A stretch of DNA of 64,000 nt, taken from assembly GCA_024235895.1 (NCBI GenBank), contig JACKLM010000002.1:1-64000 (forward strand). The letters are read 5' to 3'. Positions 32,148 to 40,511 of this stretch are shown here, one piece after another. Under the pieces are notes generated by a model, which was given only the letters and a program-made list of their open reading frames with translations, was not told the origin of the DNA and did not search any database. Every line of letters starts with the position of its first letter. The first letter of the stretch is position 1. The position numbers and the translations under genes are program-made. The DNA is from Burkholderiaceae bacterium. GTDB lineage: Bacteria; Pseudomonadota; Gammaproteobacteria; Burkholderiales; Burkholderiaceae_C.

Positions 32148-34433
32148 ATGGGGATTCGCTCGCTCGCCGCCGAACTGCTGCCCAGCGCGCTGCAAGGGCT
32201 GCAGCGGGTCAGCTTCGCGCCGACGGCGCGCGATGCGCAGACGGCCGAGACCTTCGACGGCCTGGCCGCGCGGCTGGCCTACCTGGGCAAGGCGGACCTG
32301 AAGCGCGTGCGCGAGGCCTACAAGTTCGCCGACGAGGCGCATCTGGGGCAGTTCCGCGCCAGCGGCGAGCCCTACATCACGCACCCGACCGCGGTCGCCA
32401 GCCTGTGCGCCGAGTGGCGGCTGGACGTGCAGGCGATCATGGCCGCGCTGATGCACGACACGATCGAGGACCAGGGTGTCAGCAAGGCGGCCCTGGTCGA
32501 GCACTTCGGCGCCCCGACCGCCGAGCTGGTCGACGGGCTGACCAAGCTCGACCGGCTGCGCTTCAACACGCGCGAGGAGGGGCAGGCCGAGTCGTTCCGC
32601 AAGATGCTGCTGGCGATGGCGCGCGACGTGCGCGTCATCCTCGTCAAGCTCGCCGACCGGCTGCACAACATGCGCACGATGGGCGCGATGGCGCCCGACC
32701 GGGCGCGGCGCATCGCGCGCGAGACGCTCGAGATCTACGCCCCGATCGCGCACCGACTGGGTCTCAACGAGGTCTACCGCGAGCTGCAGGACCTGTGCTT
32801 CGCGCACATCCACCCCTGGCGCCAGGCGGCGCTGGCCAAGGCGCTGCAGCGATCGCGCGGCACCCGGCGCAACGTCGTCGAGCGCGTCGAGCAGGACGTG
32901 CACAAGGCCTTCGCGCGCGCGCGCATGAAGGTGCAGATCAGCGGGCGCGAGAAGACGCTGTATTCGATCTACCGCAAGATGCGCGACAAGCGCCAGGGCT
33001 TCGCACAGGTCAACGACATCTTCGGCTTCCGCATCATCGTCGCCGGCGTCGACGACTGCTACCGGGCGCTGGGCGTGCTGCACCAGCTCTACAAGCCGGT
33101 GCCCGGGCGCTTCAAGGACTACATCGCGATCCCCAAGGCCAACGGCTACCAGTCGCTGCACACGACGCTGGTCAGCCCGCTGGGCACGCCGGTGGAGTTC
33201 CAGATGCGCACCGAGGCGATGGACGCGGTGGCCGAGAAGGGCATCGCCGCGCACTGGCTGTACAAGTCGGGCGACAAGTCCGGCCAGGCCGCGGCCGAGG
33301 CGCAGCGCCTGGGCACGATGTGGCTGCAGTCGCTGCTGGACATCCAGGACGAGACGCGCGACTCGACCGAGTTCCTCGAGCACGTCAAGATCGACCTGTT
33401 CCCGGACGCGGTCTACGTCTTCACGCCGATGAGCCGCATCCTGGCGCTGCCGCGCGGCGCCACGCCGATCGACTTCGCCTACGCGATCCACTCCGACGTC
33501 GGCAACCACACGGTGGCCGCGACGATCAACGGCGAGCCGGCCGCACTGCGCACCGAGCTCAAGAGCGGCGACGTGGTCGAGATCGTCACCGCGCCCGGCG
33601 CGCGCCCCAACCCGGGCTGGCTCAACATCGTGCGCACCGGGCGCGCACGCTCCAAGATCCGGCACTACCTGAAGAACCTCGAGCAGGAGGAGACGCTGGC
33701 GCTGGGCGAGAAGATGCTGGCGCAGGCGCTGCGCGCCGAGGGGCTGAAGCTGCCGGCCTCGGACCCGGGCGACGAGGCCGCCAGCGCGCTGTGGCAGCAG
33801 CTCACGCGCTGGAGCGGCAACCGGACGCGCGCCGAGCTGATGATCGACATCGGCCTGGGGCGCAAGCTGGCGATCATCGTCGCCAAGCGGCTGGCGGCGC
33901 TGATGATCGAGCAGGGATCGCGCCCCGACGCGGTGACGCTGACGCTGGGCCGCTACGCCGCCGACGACGGCGCACCGTCGCACGGCGTGGTCTTCGTCGA
34001 CGGCAGCGAGGGCGCGTCGATCCAGCTCGCGACCTGCTGCAGGCCTATCCCGGGCGACGCCATCAGCGGCTACCTCGGCCGTGGCGAGGGGCTCGCGGTG
34101 CATACGGCCGAGTGCAGCGTCGGCCGGCGGCTGCGCCAGCGCGACCCGGAGCGCTGGATCAGCGTCGCCTGGTCGGACGAGCTGACGCGCAGCTTCCAGA
34201 CCGGCGTCGTCGCGCTGCTGAAGAACGGCAAGGGGGTGCTGGCGCAGGTCGCCTCGGCGGTCAGCGCGGCCGAGGCCGACATCACGCACCTGGACATGGG
34301 CAACGAACCGGCGGCCGAGACGACCGAGCTGCGGTTGCTGCTGAGCGTGCGCGACCGCCAGCACCTGGCCGACGTCCTGCGCGCACTGCGCCGCGTGCCC
34401 ACCGTGCTCAAGGTCGCGCGCATCAAGCCCTAA
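32148..34433 (+). CDS. spoT: Bifunctional (p)ppGpp synthetase/hydrolase, SpoT/Rsh type
   Basis: 761 aa. The HD hydrolase domain is intact (YITHP, then MHDTIED and KLADRLHNMRT). The synthetase domain follows (GREKTLYSIYRKM, FGFRIIV, RFKDYIAIPKANGYQSLHT), then a TGS domain (DAVYVFTPMSRILALPRGATPIDFAYAIH), a conserved-cysteine region (ATCCRPIPGD) and a C-terminal ACT domain. Both catalytic halves look functional, in contrast to RelA where the HD site decays. It makes and removes the stringent-response alarmone. The start at 32148 lies only 8 nt after a TAAGCT sequence, so no ordinary ribosome-binding site is seen. It converges on greB. Confidence 0.96.
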   Translation: MGIRSLAAELLPSALQGLQRVSFAPTARDAQTAETFDGLAARLAYLGKADLKRVREAYKFADEAHLGQFRASGEPYITHPTAVASLCAEWRLDVQAIMAALMHDTIEDQGVSKAALVEHFGAPTAELVDGLTKLDRLRFNTREEGQAESFRKMLLAMARDVRVILVKLADRLHNMRTMGAMAPDRARRIARETLEIYAPIAHRLGLNEVYRELQDLCFAHIHPWRQAALAKALQRSRGTRRNVVERVEQDVHKAFARARMKVQISGREKTLYSIYRKMRDKRQGFAQVNDIFGFRIIVAGVDDCYRALGVLHQLYKPVPGRFKDYIAIPKANGYQSLHTTLVSPLGTPVEFQMRTEAMDAVAEKGIAAHWLYKSGDKSGQAAAEAQRLGTMWLQSLLDIQDETRDSTEFLEHVKIDLFPDAVYVFTPMSRILALPRGATPIDFAYAIHSDVGNHTVAATINGEPAALRTELKSGDVVEIVTAPGARPNPGWLNIVRTGRARSKIRHYLKNLEQEETLALGEKMLAQALRAEGLKLPASDPGDEAASALWQQLTRWSGNRTRAELMIDIGLGRKLAIIVAKRLAALMIEQGSRPDAVTLTLGRYAADDGAPSHGVVFVDGSEGASIQLATCCRPIPGDAISGYLGRGEGLAVHTAECSVGRRLRQRDPERWISVAWSDELTRSFQTGVVALLKNGKGVLAQVASAVSAAEADITHLDMGNEPAAETTELRLLLSVRDRQHLADVLRALRRVPTVLKVARIKP

Positions 34434-34484
34434 GGGCTGCGGCGTGCGCCGTTCGCCGGCTGCCGCTGCGGTCGAGCTCGCCGA

Positions 34485-35087
34485 CTACGCGCACCCGGGC
34501 GCTTGCCGCGATCCGGACCCGGGCCGCTCCGGTGCCGGGTAGCGCACCTGGATCAGCTCGATGCGCTCGACGCCGGCCGGCGTGCGCAACAGCACCTCGT
34601 CGCCCTCGCGCGCCTTCAGCAGCGCACGCGCCACCGGAGACACCCAGCTCACCTCGCCGGCCAGCGGGTCCGACTCGTCGACGCCCTTGATCGTCACCGT
34701 GCGCGCGTTGCCGGCCTCGTCGGCATAGGTCACCGTGGCCCCGAAGAAGACCTGGTCGCTGCCCTGGTGCACCGAGGGGTCGACGACCTCGGCGAGGTCG
34801 AGCCGCCGCGTCAGGAAGCGGATCCGGCGGTCGATCTCGCGCAGCCGCTTCTTGCCGTACAGGTAGTCGCCGTTCTCCGAGCGGTCACCGTTGGACGCGG
34901 CCCAGGCGACCGTCTCGACGACCCGGGGTCGCTCGACGTCCAGGAGCTGCCTCAGTTCGTCGCGCAAGCGCCGGTACCCGCCGGGGGTGAAGTAGTTCTT
35001 CGCACCCGCGGGCAGCGCCGGCCCCGACGGCGTGTCGCCGTCGTCGTCGCCGGCGTCGTCGCGCTCGCGCGTGAAGGCCTTGCTCAC
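34485..35087 (-). CDS. greB: Transcription elongation factor GreB
   Basis: 200 aa. The coiled-coil domain (about 30-100, with RLRDELRQLLDVERPRVVETVAWAA then GDRSENGDYLYGKKRLREID, broken here) ends in the DRSENGDY tip whose acidic residues reach the polymerase active site and stimulate transcript cleavage. The globular FKBP-like domain follows (FFGATVTYADEAG, GVDESDP, GEVSWVSPVARALL). GreB rather than GreA is indicated by the YLYGKKRLREIDRR stretch. The first 30 residues form an acidic, low-complexity extension. It is convergent with spoT, with 51 bp between stops. Confidence 0.95.
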   Translation of the reverse strand: MSKAFTRERDDAGDDDGDTPSGPALPAGAKNYFTPGGYRRLRDELRQLLDVERPRVVETVAWAASNGDRSENGDYLYGKKRLREIDRRIRFLTRRLDLAEVVDPSVHQGSDQVFFGATVTYADEAGNARTVTIKGVDESDPLAGEVSWVSPVARALLKAREGDEVLLRTPAGVERIELIQVRYPAPERPGSGSRQAPGCA

Positions 35088-35181
35088 GGCCGGATCCCCC
35101 GCAAGGTCGCCACCGTGCCGGACGCGTCGTGGCAGGGCCCGCCCCGAATGCCGACCGCGGCCGCGCCGGCGGAACGCGGAC

Positions 35182-35775
35182 TCACGCGGCGCGCGGCGCG
35201 TGCCACGCGGCGAGGTGTGGCAGCAGCGCCCGGTACGGCGCCAGCAGCAGCAGCGCCATCAGCCACTTCATCCCCAGGTCGCCCGCCGCCAGGTGCAGCC
35301 AGCTCAGCGCGGTGCCGGCGAACGCGAGGTAGAAGAAGATCAGCGTATCGATCGCCGAGGCGAGCAGCGAGCCCAGCAGCGGCGCCCGCCACCACGACAT
35401 CTCGCGCAGGCTGTTGAAGACCCGGATGTCCAGCCACTGGGCCACGATGAAGGCCGTCCCCGACGCCAGCGCGATGCGCCACGGCGCGACCAGCAGCGAC
35501 ACGGCCACCGCGACCGCGAACCCGGCCCACGCGACGCGTCGCGCCGCGGCCGGACCGAGTGCGCGATTGGTCAGGTCGGTCACGAGGAAGACCACCGGGT
35601 AGGTGAAGGCCCCCCAGGTCAGCCAGTCGTTGATCGGGAACTGCACGGCCCAGTTCGACAGCACGACGACGAAGGCCATCGCCGCCACCGGCAGCCAGGC
35701 AGCACGCGGCGACGCGGCGGCTGTCGCGGGTCGGATGCGGGGATCGGGTGGCAGGCTGCTCATCGGCTGCGTCAC
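35182..35775 (-). CDS. VUT-family (queuosine precursor) transporter
   Basis: About 197 aa with six hydrophobic segments. FTYPVVFLVTDLTNRALGPAAARR is the YhhQ/VUT signature, broken here as FTYPVVFLVTDLT plus the following NRALG. AQWLDIRVFNSLRE and SAIDTLIFFYLAF are also typical of the family, which imports preQ0/preQ1 for queuosine synthesis. The GTG at 35775 is preferred because GGAG lies five bases before it; an ATG at 35763 is the alternative. Two queuosine-salvage-like residues (the aspartates in TDLT and AIDT) are retained. No preQ1 riboswitch is evident upstream; instead a perfect palindrome lies at 35821-35844. Confidence 0.82.
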   Translation of the reverse strand: MTQPMSSLPPDPRIRPATAAASPRAAWLPVAAMAFVVVLSNWAVQFPINDWLTWGAFTYPVVFLVTDLTNRALGPAAARRVAWAGFAVAVAVSLLVAPWRIALASGTAFIVAQWLDIRVFNSLREMSWWRAPLLGSLLASAIDTLIFFYLAFAGTALSWLHLAAGDLGMKWLMALLLLAPYRALLPHLAAWHAPRAA

Positions 35776-35820
35776 GGGGGCTCCGCGGCGGCGCGGACCG
35801 CCGGCGGGGCTGCGATTGTA

Positions 35821-35844
35821 GGCGTGGCGCCCGGGCGCCACGCC
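35821..35844. repeat. 24-bp perfect palindrome upstream of VUT gene
   Basis: GGCGTGGCGCCC followed directly by its reverse complement. It lies about 46 bp upstream of the GTG of the VUT transporter in the 283-bp divergent gap to the ferredoxin gene. Without a loop or T tract it is more likely an operator or cruciform-prone site than a terminator. Confidence 0.6.
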
Positions 35845-35970
35845 TTGGGGCCCCTGCCGGGGCCGAACCGGCCCGGCGCGACGGCGTCACAGGATGGAAC
35901 AGCCCGCGCCGCTGCGATGCCGGTCGCCACGTCGGAGTCAGGGTTACGCCTAGCTGGCCGGCGGCGTCGC

Positions 35971-35990
35971 TATGCACATCATTGCATAGT
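35971..35990. promoter_or_regulatory. Inverted repeat upstream of the AOR operon
   Basis: CTATGCA-N6-TGCATAG, perfect arms, 69 bp upstream of the ferredoxin-like start. Its AT-rich sequence stands out in this GC-rich gap. It is a candidate operator for the aldehyde oxidoreductase operon; no regulator gene is adjacent. Confidence 0.55.
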
Positions 35991-36058
35991 CGGACTCTCG
36001 GCGCGGCGGTGGTGTCGTCGCTCGCGTCCGCCCGAACCACGAATGCGGAGATCCCCAG

Positions 36059-36532
36059 ATGCAAAAAAGCCTCCACATCAACCCGGAGAAGTGCACGGGT
36101 TGCCTGCAGTGCGAGATGGCCTGCAGCTTCGAGAACCACGGAACCTTCGCGACCGCGCGGTCGCGGATCAAGGTCTTCGACTTCCACGAGACCGGGCGCA
36201 AGGTGCCCTACACCTGCACCCAGTGCGACGAGGCCTGGTGCCTGCACGCCTGCCCGGTGGAGGCGATCACGATCGACAAGCTGACCGCGGCCAAGGTCGT
36301 CAACGACACGACCTGTGTCGGCTGCAAGGTCTGCACGATCGCCTGCCCGTTCGGCACCATCAACTACGTGCAGGAGACCGGCAAGGTCCAGAAGTGCGAC
36401 CTGTGCGGCGGCGAGCCCGCCTGCGCCGAGGCCTGCCCGACCGGCGCCATCACCTTCATCGACGCCAACTGGACCGGCATCGACCGCATGAAGGCCTGGG
36501 CCGACAAGCTCGGCAACCAGGCCGCCGCCTGA
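36059..36532 (+). CDS. aorA: Four-cluster ferredoxin-like Fe-S subunit of aldehyde oxidoreductase
   Basis: 157 aa with four cysteine groups: CTGCLQCEMAC, CTQCDEAWCLHACP, CVGCKVCTIACP and CDLCGGEPACAEACP. These give sites for four [4Fe-4S] clusters, as in the HycB/FdhB-like electron-transfer subunits. There is no signal peptide, so it is cytoplasmic. It is the first gene of an AorABC-type operon, 18 nt before the tungsten subunit. It should relay electrons from the tungsten site to the FAD subunit. In Aromatoleum aromaticum such a subunit polymerises along the enzyme filament, as I recall. Confidence 0.85.
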   Translation: MQKSLHINPEKCTGCLQCEMACSFENHGTFATARSRIKVFDFHETGRKVPYTCTQCDEAWCLHACPVEAITIDKLTAAKVVNDTTCVGCKVCTIACPFGTINYVQETGKVQKCDLCGGEPACAEACPTGAITFIDANWTGIDRMKAWADKLGNQAAA

Positions 36533-36550
36533 CACCGAAGGAGTACGCAC

Positions 36551-38398
36551 ATGTCCTGGGCTGGAACCATCCTGCGTGTCGACCTGACGGCCGGCACGGT
36601 CAAGAAAGAGCCGCTGAACATGGCGTGGGCCAGGGAATACCTGGGCTCGCGCGGGCTGGCATCGAAGTACCTCGTCGAGGAGATCGACCCCAAGGTCGAC
36701 CCGCTGTCGCCGGCCAACAAGATCATCTGGTCGACCGGGCCGCTGACCGGCACCATGGCCTCGACCGGCGGTCGCTACACCGTCGTCACCAAGGGGCCCC
36801 TGACCGGCGCGATCGCCTGCTCCAACTCCGGCGGCTACTGGGGTGCGGAGCTCAAGTTCGCCGGCTACGACATGGTGATCTTCGAGGGCAAGTCGCCCAA
36901 GCCTGTGTACCTCTACGTCAACGACGACGTCGCCGAGCTGCGCGACGCCTCGCACCTGTGGGGCACGACGGTCTGGCACACCGAGGAGCAGCTCAAGAAG
37001 GACCACCAGGACCCGCTGCTGCGCATCTCGAGCATCGGCGGCGCGGGCGAGAACCAGGTCCTGTTCGCCGCCGTCGTCAACGACCTGCACCGCGCGGCCG
37101 GGCGCTCGGGCGTCGGCGCCGTGATGGGCAGCAAGAACCTGAAGGCGGTCGCGGTGCGCGGCACCCAGGGCGGCGCCGCGCTCGCCGACCCCAAGGCCTT
37201 CCTGAAGGTCACGTCCGAGAAGAAGAAGATCCTGAAGGACAACGCCGTCACCGGCCAGGGCCTGCCGACCTACGGCACCCAGGTCCTGATGAACGTCATC
37301 AACGAGGTCGGCGCGCTGCCGACGCGCAACCACCGCGATGTCCAGTTCGAGGGCGCGAAGGACATCTCCGCCGAGGCGATGGCGACGCCGCGCAAGACCG
37401 ACGGCAAGGCGCAGCTCGTCACCAACCAGGCCTGCTTCGGCTGCACGATCGCGTGCGGGCGCATCAGCAAGATCGACAAGACGCACTTCAGCGTCGAGAA
37501 CAAGCCGCAGTACTGGGGCGCCAGCGGCGGGCTCGAGTACGAGGCCGCGTGGGCGCTGGGCGCGGCCAATGGCGTGGGCGACCTCGAGGCGCTGCAGTAC
37601 GCGAACCTGATCTGCAACGAGCACGGCATGGACCCGATCACCTTCGGCGCCACCATCGGCGCGGTGATGGAGCTGTACGAGATGGGCGTGCTGACGAAGG
37701 AGCAGATCGGCGTCGAGGCGCCGTTCGGCTCGGCCAAGGCGCTGTGCGAATTCGCCGACATGACGGCCAGGGGCGAGGGTTTCGGCAAGGAGATCGGCCA
37801 GGGCAGCAAGCGGCTTTGCACCAAGTACGGCCACCCCGAGCTGAGCATGAGCGTCAAGGGGCAGGAGTTCCCCGCCTACGACAGCCGCGGCATCCAGGGC
37901 ATGGGGCTGACCTACGCGACGAGCAACCGCGGCGCCTGCCACCTGCGCAGCTACACGGTCGCCTCCGAGATCATGGGCATCCCGGTCAAGACCGATCCGC
38001 TGACCGCCGAGGGCAAGCCCGAACTGGTGATCGCGTTCCAGGACGCGACCGCCGCCTTCGACGCTGCCGGCATCTGCATCTTCACCAGCTTCGCCTGGGG
38101 GCTGCCCGACGTCGCCGACCAGGTCGCCGCCGCCTGCGGGCCGGAGTTCACGCTGGAGAACATGGCCAAGATCGGCGAGCGGATCTGGAACATGGAGCGC
38201 GACTTCAACAACCGCGCCGGCTTCACGTCCAAGGACGACACCCTGCCGCCGCGGCTGCTCAACGAGCCGGCCAAGACCGGCCCGGCCAAGGGCCTGGTCA
38301 ACAAGCTGCCCGAGATGCTGCCGAAGTACTACCAGCTTCGCGGCTGGGATGCCGACGGCCAGCTCAAGGCCGACACGCGCGCGCGGCTCGGCCTCTGA
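36551..38398 (+). CDS. aorB: Tungsten aldehyde:ferredoxin oxidoreductase catalytic subunit
   Basis: 615 aa, normal for the family. The N-terminal domain shows GTILRVDLTAGTVKKEPL and SNSGGYWGAELKFAGYDMVIFEGK; RSGVGAVMGSKNLKAVAVRG is the conserved tungstopterin-binding stretch, broken across 190-210. CFGCTIACGR (about 296-305) provides Fe-S ligands; a later Cys completes the cluster. Such enzymes oxidise aldehydes to acids, or with a strong reductant reduce acids. With the Fe-S and FAD subunit genes around it, it matches the NAD-linked AOR of betaproteobacteria that oxidises phenylacetaldehyde and benzaldehyde. It is probably connected to the aldehyde-producing amine dehydrogenase encoded 7 kb upstream. 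Confidence 0.88.
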   Translation: MSWAGTILRVDLTAGTVKKEPLNMAWAREYLGSRGLASKYLVEEIDPKVDPLSPANKIIWSTGPLTGTMASTGGRYTVVTKGPLTGAIACSNSGGYWGAELKFAGYDMVIFEGKSPKPVYLYVNDDVAELRDASHLWGTTVWHTEEQLKKDHQDPLLRISSIGGAGENQVLFAAVVNDLHRAAGRSGVGAVMGSKNLKAVAVRGTQGGAALADPKAFLKVTSEKKKILKDNAVTGQGLPTYGTQVLMNVINEVGALPTRNHRDVQFEGAKDISAEAMATPRKTDGKAQLVTNQACFGCTIACGRISKIDKTHFSVENKPQYWGASGGLEYEAAWALGAANGVGDLEALQYANLICNEHGMDPITFGATIGAVMELYEMGVLTKEQIGVEAPFGSAKALCEFADMTARGEGFGKEIGQGSKRLCTKYGHPELSMSVKGQEFPAYDSRGIQGMGLTYATSNRGACHLRSYTVASEIMGIPVKTDPLTAEGKPELVIAFQDATAAFDAAGICIFTSFAWGLPDVADQVAAACGPEFTLENMAKIGERIWNMERDFNNRAGFTSKDDTLPPRLLNEPAKTGPAKGLVNKLPEMLPKYYQLRGWDADGQLKADTRARLGL

Positions 38399-38420
38399 CG
38401 ACGACGCGCTGAGCGCGAAT

Positions 38421-38448
38421 CCGAAGGCGGTGCGCGCACCGCCTTCGG
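38421..38448. terminator. 28-bp perfect palindrome between aorB and the FAD subunit gene
   Basis: CCGAAGGCGGTGCG followed by its reverse complement, ending in CCTTTCTT. It lies 22 nt after the aorB stop and 18 nt before the next start. It looks like an intrinsic terminator or mRNA-stabilising hairpin inside the operon, which could lower FAD-subunit output. Confidence 0.7.
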
Positions 38449-38466
38449 CCTTTCTTGGAGCCCCTG

Positions 38467-39813
38467 ATGAAGCACGTGATCCTGGGAGCGGGACCTGCCG
38501 GCGTCATCGCCGCCGAGACGATCCGCAAGCATGCGCCGGCCGACGACCAGATCGTCATCCTCGGCGACGAGCCCGAGCCGCCCTATTCGCGCATGGCGAT
38601 CCCCTACCTGCTGATGGGCAACATCGAGGAGCCGGGGACGCACCTGCGCCACGGCAAGGACCACTACCAGACGCTGAACATCACGCTGAAGAGCGGCCGT
38701 GCCAGGGCAGTCGACACCGCGATGCGGCTCGTCTCGCTCGAGGACGGCAGCACGCTGCCCTTCGATCGACTGCTGATCGCGACCGGCTCGTCGCCGGCCA
38801 CGCCGCCGATCCCCGGCGTCGACGGGCCTGGTGTACACCCGTGCTGGACGCTGGCCGACGCGCGCGAGATCATGAAGCTCGCGCGGCCCGGCGCGCGCGT
38901 GCTGCAGATGGGCGCCGGCTTTATCGGTTGCATCATCATGGAGGCGCTGGCGGCACGAAAGGTCGAGCTCTCCGTCGTCGAGATGGGCGACCGCATGGTC
39001 CCACGCATGATGGGCCCGACCGCCGGCGGCATGATCAAGGCTTGGTGCGAGGCCAAGGGCGTGAAGGTTCACACCGGCGCCAGGGTCGAGGCCATCGAGC
39101 GGCCGACCGCCGACGCGCCCGGCCTCGTCGGCAAGCTGGCCAAGGCGGTCGGGCTGACCAGCAGGAACAGCGACAAGGGCAGCGGGGCCCCCATGCAGGT
39201 GCGTCTGTCGACCGGCGACGTGCTCGACGCCGACCTGGTGATCAGCGCCACCGGCGTCAAGCCCAACATCGGCTTCCTCGAGGACAGCGGCGTGCGCTGC
39301 CTGGTCGGCGTGCTGACCGACGAGCACCTGCAGACCAGCGTGCCCGGCATCTACGCCGCCGGCGACTGCGCCGAGGCTTTCGACAAGGTCAGCGGCAAGA
39401 CCATCGTCAGCGCGATCCAGCCCAACGCCGCCGAGCAGGCGCGCGTGGCCGGCATGAACATGGCCGGCAAGACGGCGACGCTGGGGGGTGTCACGCAGAT
39501 CAACGTGCTCGACACGCTGGGGCTGATCTCGGCCAGCTTCGGCCAGTGGGACGGCGTGCCCGGCGGCGAGCATGTCGAGCTGACCGACGTGGCCGCCGGG
39601 CGCCACCTGAGCCTGCAGTTCGCGGGCGACCGGCTGGTCGGCTGCAACGCGATCGGCTGGACCGACCATGTCGGCGTCATGCGCGGGCTGGTCGAGGGCG
39701 GGGTCGCGCTCGGCGCCTGGAAGGACAAACTGCTGGCCGACCCGACGCTGCTGATGCAGGCCTACCTGGCGAGCGCGCAGGCGCAATCGCAGCACGCGCT
39801 GGTCAAGGCCTGA
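38467..39813 (+). CDS. aorC: NAD(P)/FAD-dependent oxidoreductase subunit of AOR
   Basis: 448 aa from the ATG at 38467, with GGAG eight bases upstream; an in-frame TTG at 38455 is less likely. GAGPAGVIAAETI (residues about 6-18) is the FAD-binding Rossmann fold and MGAGFIGCIIMEAL (about 151-164) the NAD(P)-binding one. YAAGDCAEAF is the second FAD contact. It resembles the NADH oxidase/coenzyme A disulfide reductase fold and corresponds to AorC. It would let the tungsten enzyme reduce NAD directly. It is separated from aorB by a strong palindrome but is clearly in the same operon. Confidence 0.85.
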   Translation: MKHVILGAGPAGVIAAETIRKHAPADDQIVILGDEPEPPYSRMAIPYLLMGNIEEPGTHLRHGKDHYQTLNITLKSGRARAVDTAMRLVSLEDGSTLPFDRLLIATGSSPATPPIPGVDGPGVHPCWTLADAREIMKLARPGARVLQMGAGFIGCIIMEALAARKVELSVVEMGDRMVPRMMGPTAGGMIKAWCEAKGVKVHTGARVEAIERPTADAPGLVGKLAKAVGLTSRNSDKGSGAPMQVRLSTGDVLDADLVISATGVKPNIGFLEDSGVRCLVGVLTDEHLQTSVPGIYAAGDCAEAFDKVSGKTIVSAIQPNAAEQARVAGMNMAGKTATLGGVTQINVLDTLGLISASFGQWDGVPGGEHVELTDVAAGRHLSLQFAGDRLVGCNAIGWTDHVGVMRGLVEGGVALGAWKDKLLADPTLLMQAYLASAQAQSQHALVKA

Positions 39814-39875
39814 CGATCCCGCGCAAGGCCCGCCCGGCAGCGGGGACGCGGCTCGAGCGCTATCGTGGCGGTTCC

Positions 39876-40130
39876 ATGAAGATCACCTTCAAGCTCTACG
39901 CGATGCTCGCCGACCACCTGCCGCCCGACAAGCGGCAGGGCAACGCGATGACGCTCGACGTCGAGCCCGGCGCGACGATCGCGCAGGTCACGGCGCCCTT
40001 CCAGCTGCCACCCAAGCTCGTGCACCTGGTGCTGGTCAACGGCCACTTCATCGCCCCCGAGGCGCGCGCGACGCACGCGCTGCAGGAAGGCGACGTGCTG
40101 GCGATCTGGCCGCCGATCGCCGGCGGCTGA
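39876..40130 (+). CDS. MoaD/ThiS-like small sulfur carrier
   Basis: 84 aa ending PPIAGG; the terminal Gly-Gly is the site of adenylation and thiocarboxylation in MoaD and ThiS. The ubiquitin-like fold signature KLVHLVLVNGHF and the closing GDVLAIWPPIAGG are present. As the fourth gene of the AOR operon it corresponds to AorD and is probably dedicated to making the tungstopterin for AorB. The ThiF/MoeB-like AorE expected next is not found here, so activation must rely on another E1-like enzyme in the genome. Confidence 0.85.
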   Translation: MKITFKLYAMLADHLPPDKRQGNAMTLDVEPGATIAQVTAPFQLPPKLVHLVLVNGHFIAPEARATHALQEGDVLAIWPPIAGG

Positions 40131-40146
40131 CCGGCGGGGAGCGCGA

Positions 40147-40455
40147 TTGCCCCCGCTTCGTGCCTTCGACACCGCCTTCGAGCGCGAGCAGGGCTGCACC
40201 GAGGCCGAGTGGCTGCGCTGGCTGCCCGGTGCCGTCGGAAGCCACCCCTGGCAACTGAGCGGCGCCGCCGCCGCGCACGTGGAGATCGGCGACGGCCGGC
40301 TGGAGCTCGACTGGGAGCCGCTGCCGCCGCGCCAGATCGCCCTGATGCGCATGCCGCGGCTGCGCGTGCGCTATCGCTTCGACGGCGTCGACGCCGAGGC
40401 GCGCAGCCGCTTCATGCAGTTCTTCGACCTCGTGCTGCAGCGCGGCGGCGGCTGA
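40147..40455 (+). CDS. Small unknown protein at the end of the AOR operon
   Basis: 102 aa from a TTG at 40147 with GGGGAG six bases upstream; 16 nt after the MoaD-like stop. I do not recognise a named family. It is tryptophan- and arginine-rich, with a central strand-rich region (HVEIGDGRLELDWEPLPPRQIALMRMPRLRV) in broken form and an ending FMQFFDLVLQRGGG. No membrane segment, signal or cysteines suggest metal binding; the fold looks like a small beta-sandwich. Codon use matches its neighbours and the close spacing supports it being real. A role in AOR maturation or as a small extra subunit is inference. Confidence 0.65.
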   Translation: MPPLRAFDTAFEREQGCTEAEWLRWLPGAVGSHPWQLSGAAAAHVEIGDGRLELDWEPLPPRQIALMRMPRLRVRYRFDGVDAEARSRFMQFFDLVLQRGGG

Positions 40456-40511
40456 AAGCGAGCCTGTCTGCGCGACGGGCGCGTATGGGAACGAGGCGCT
40501 TTTCGGCACGT

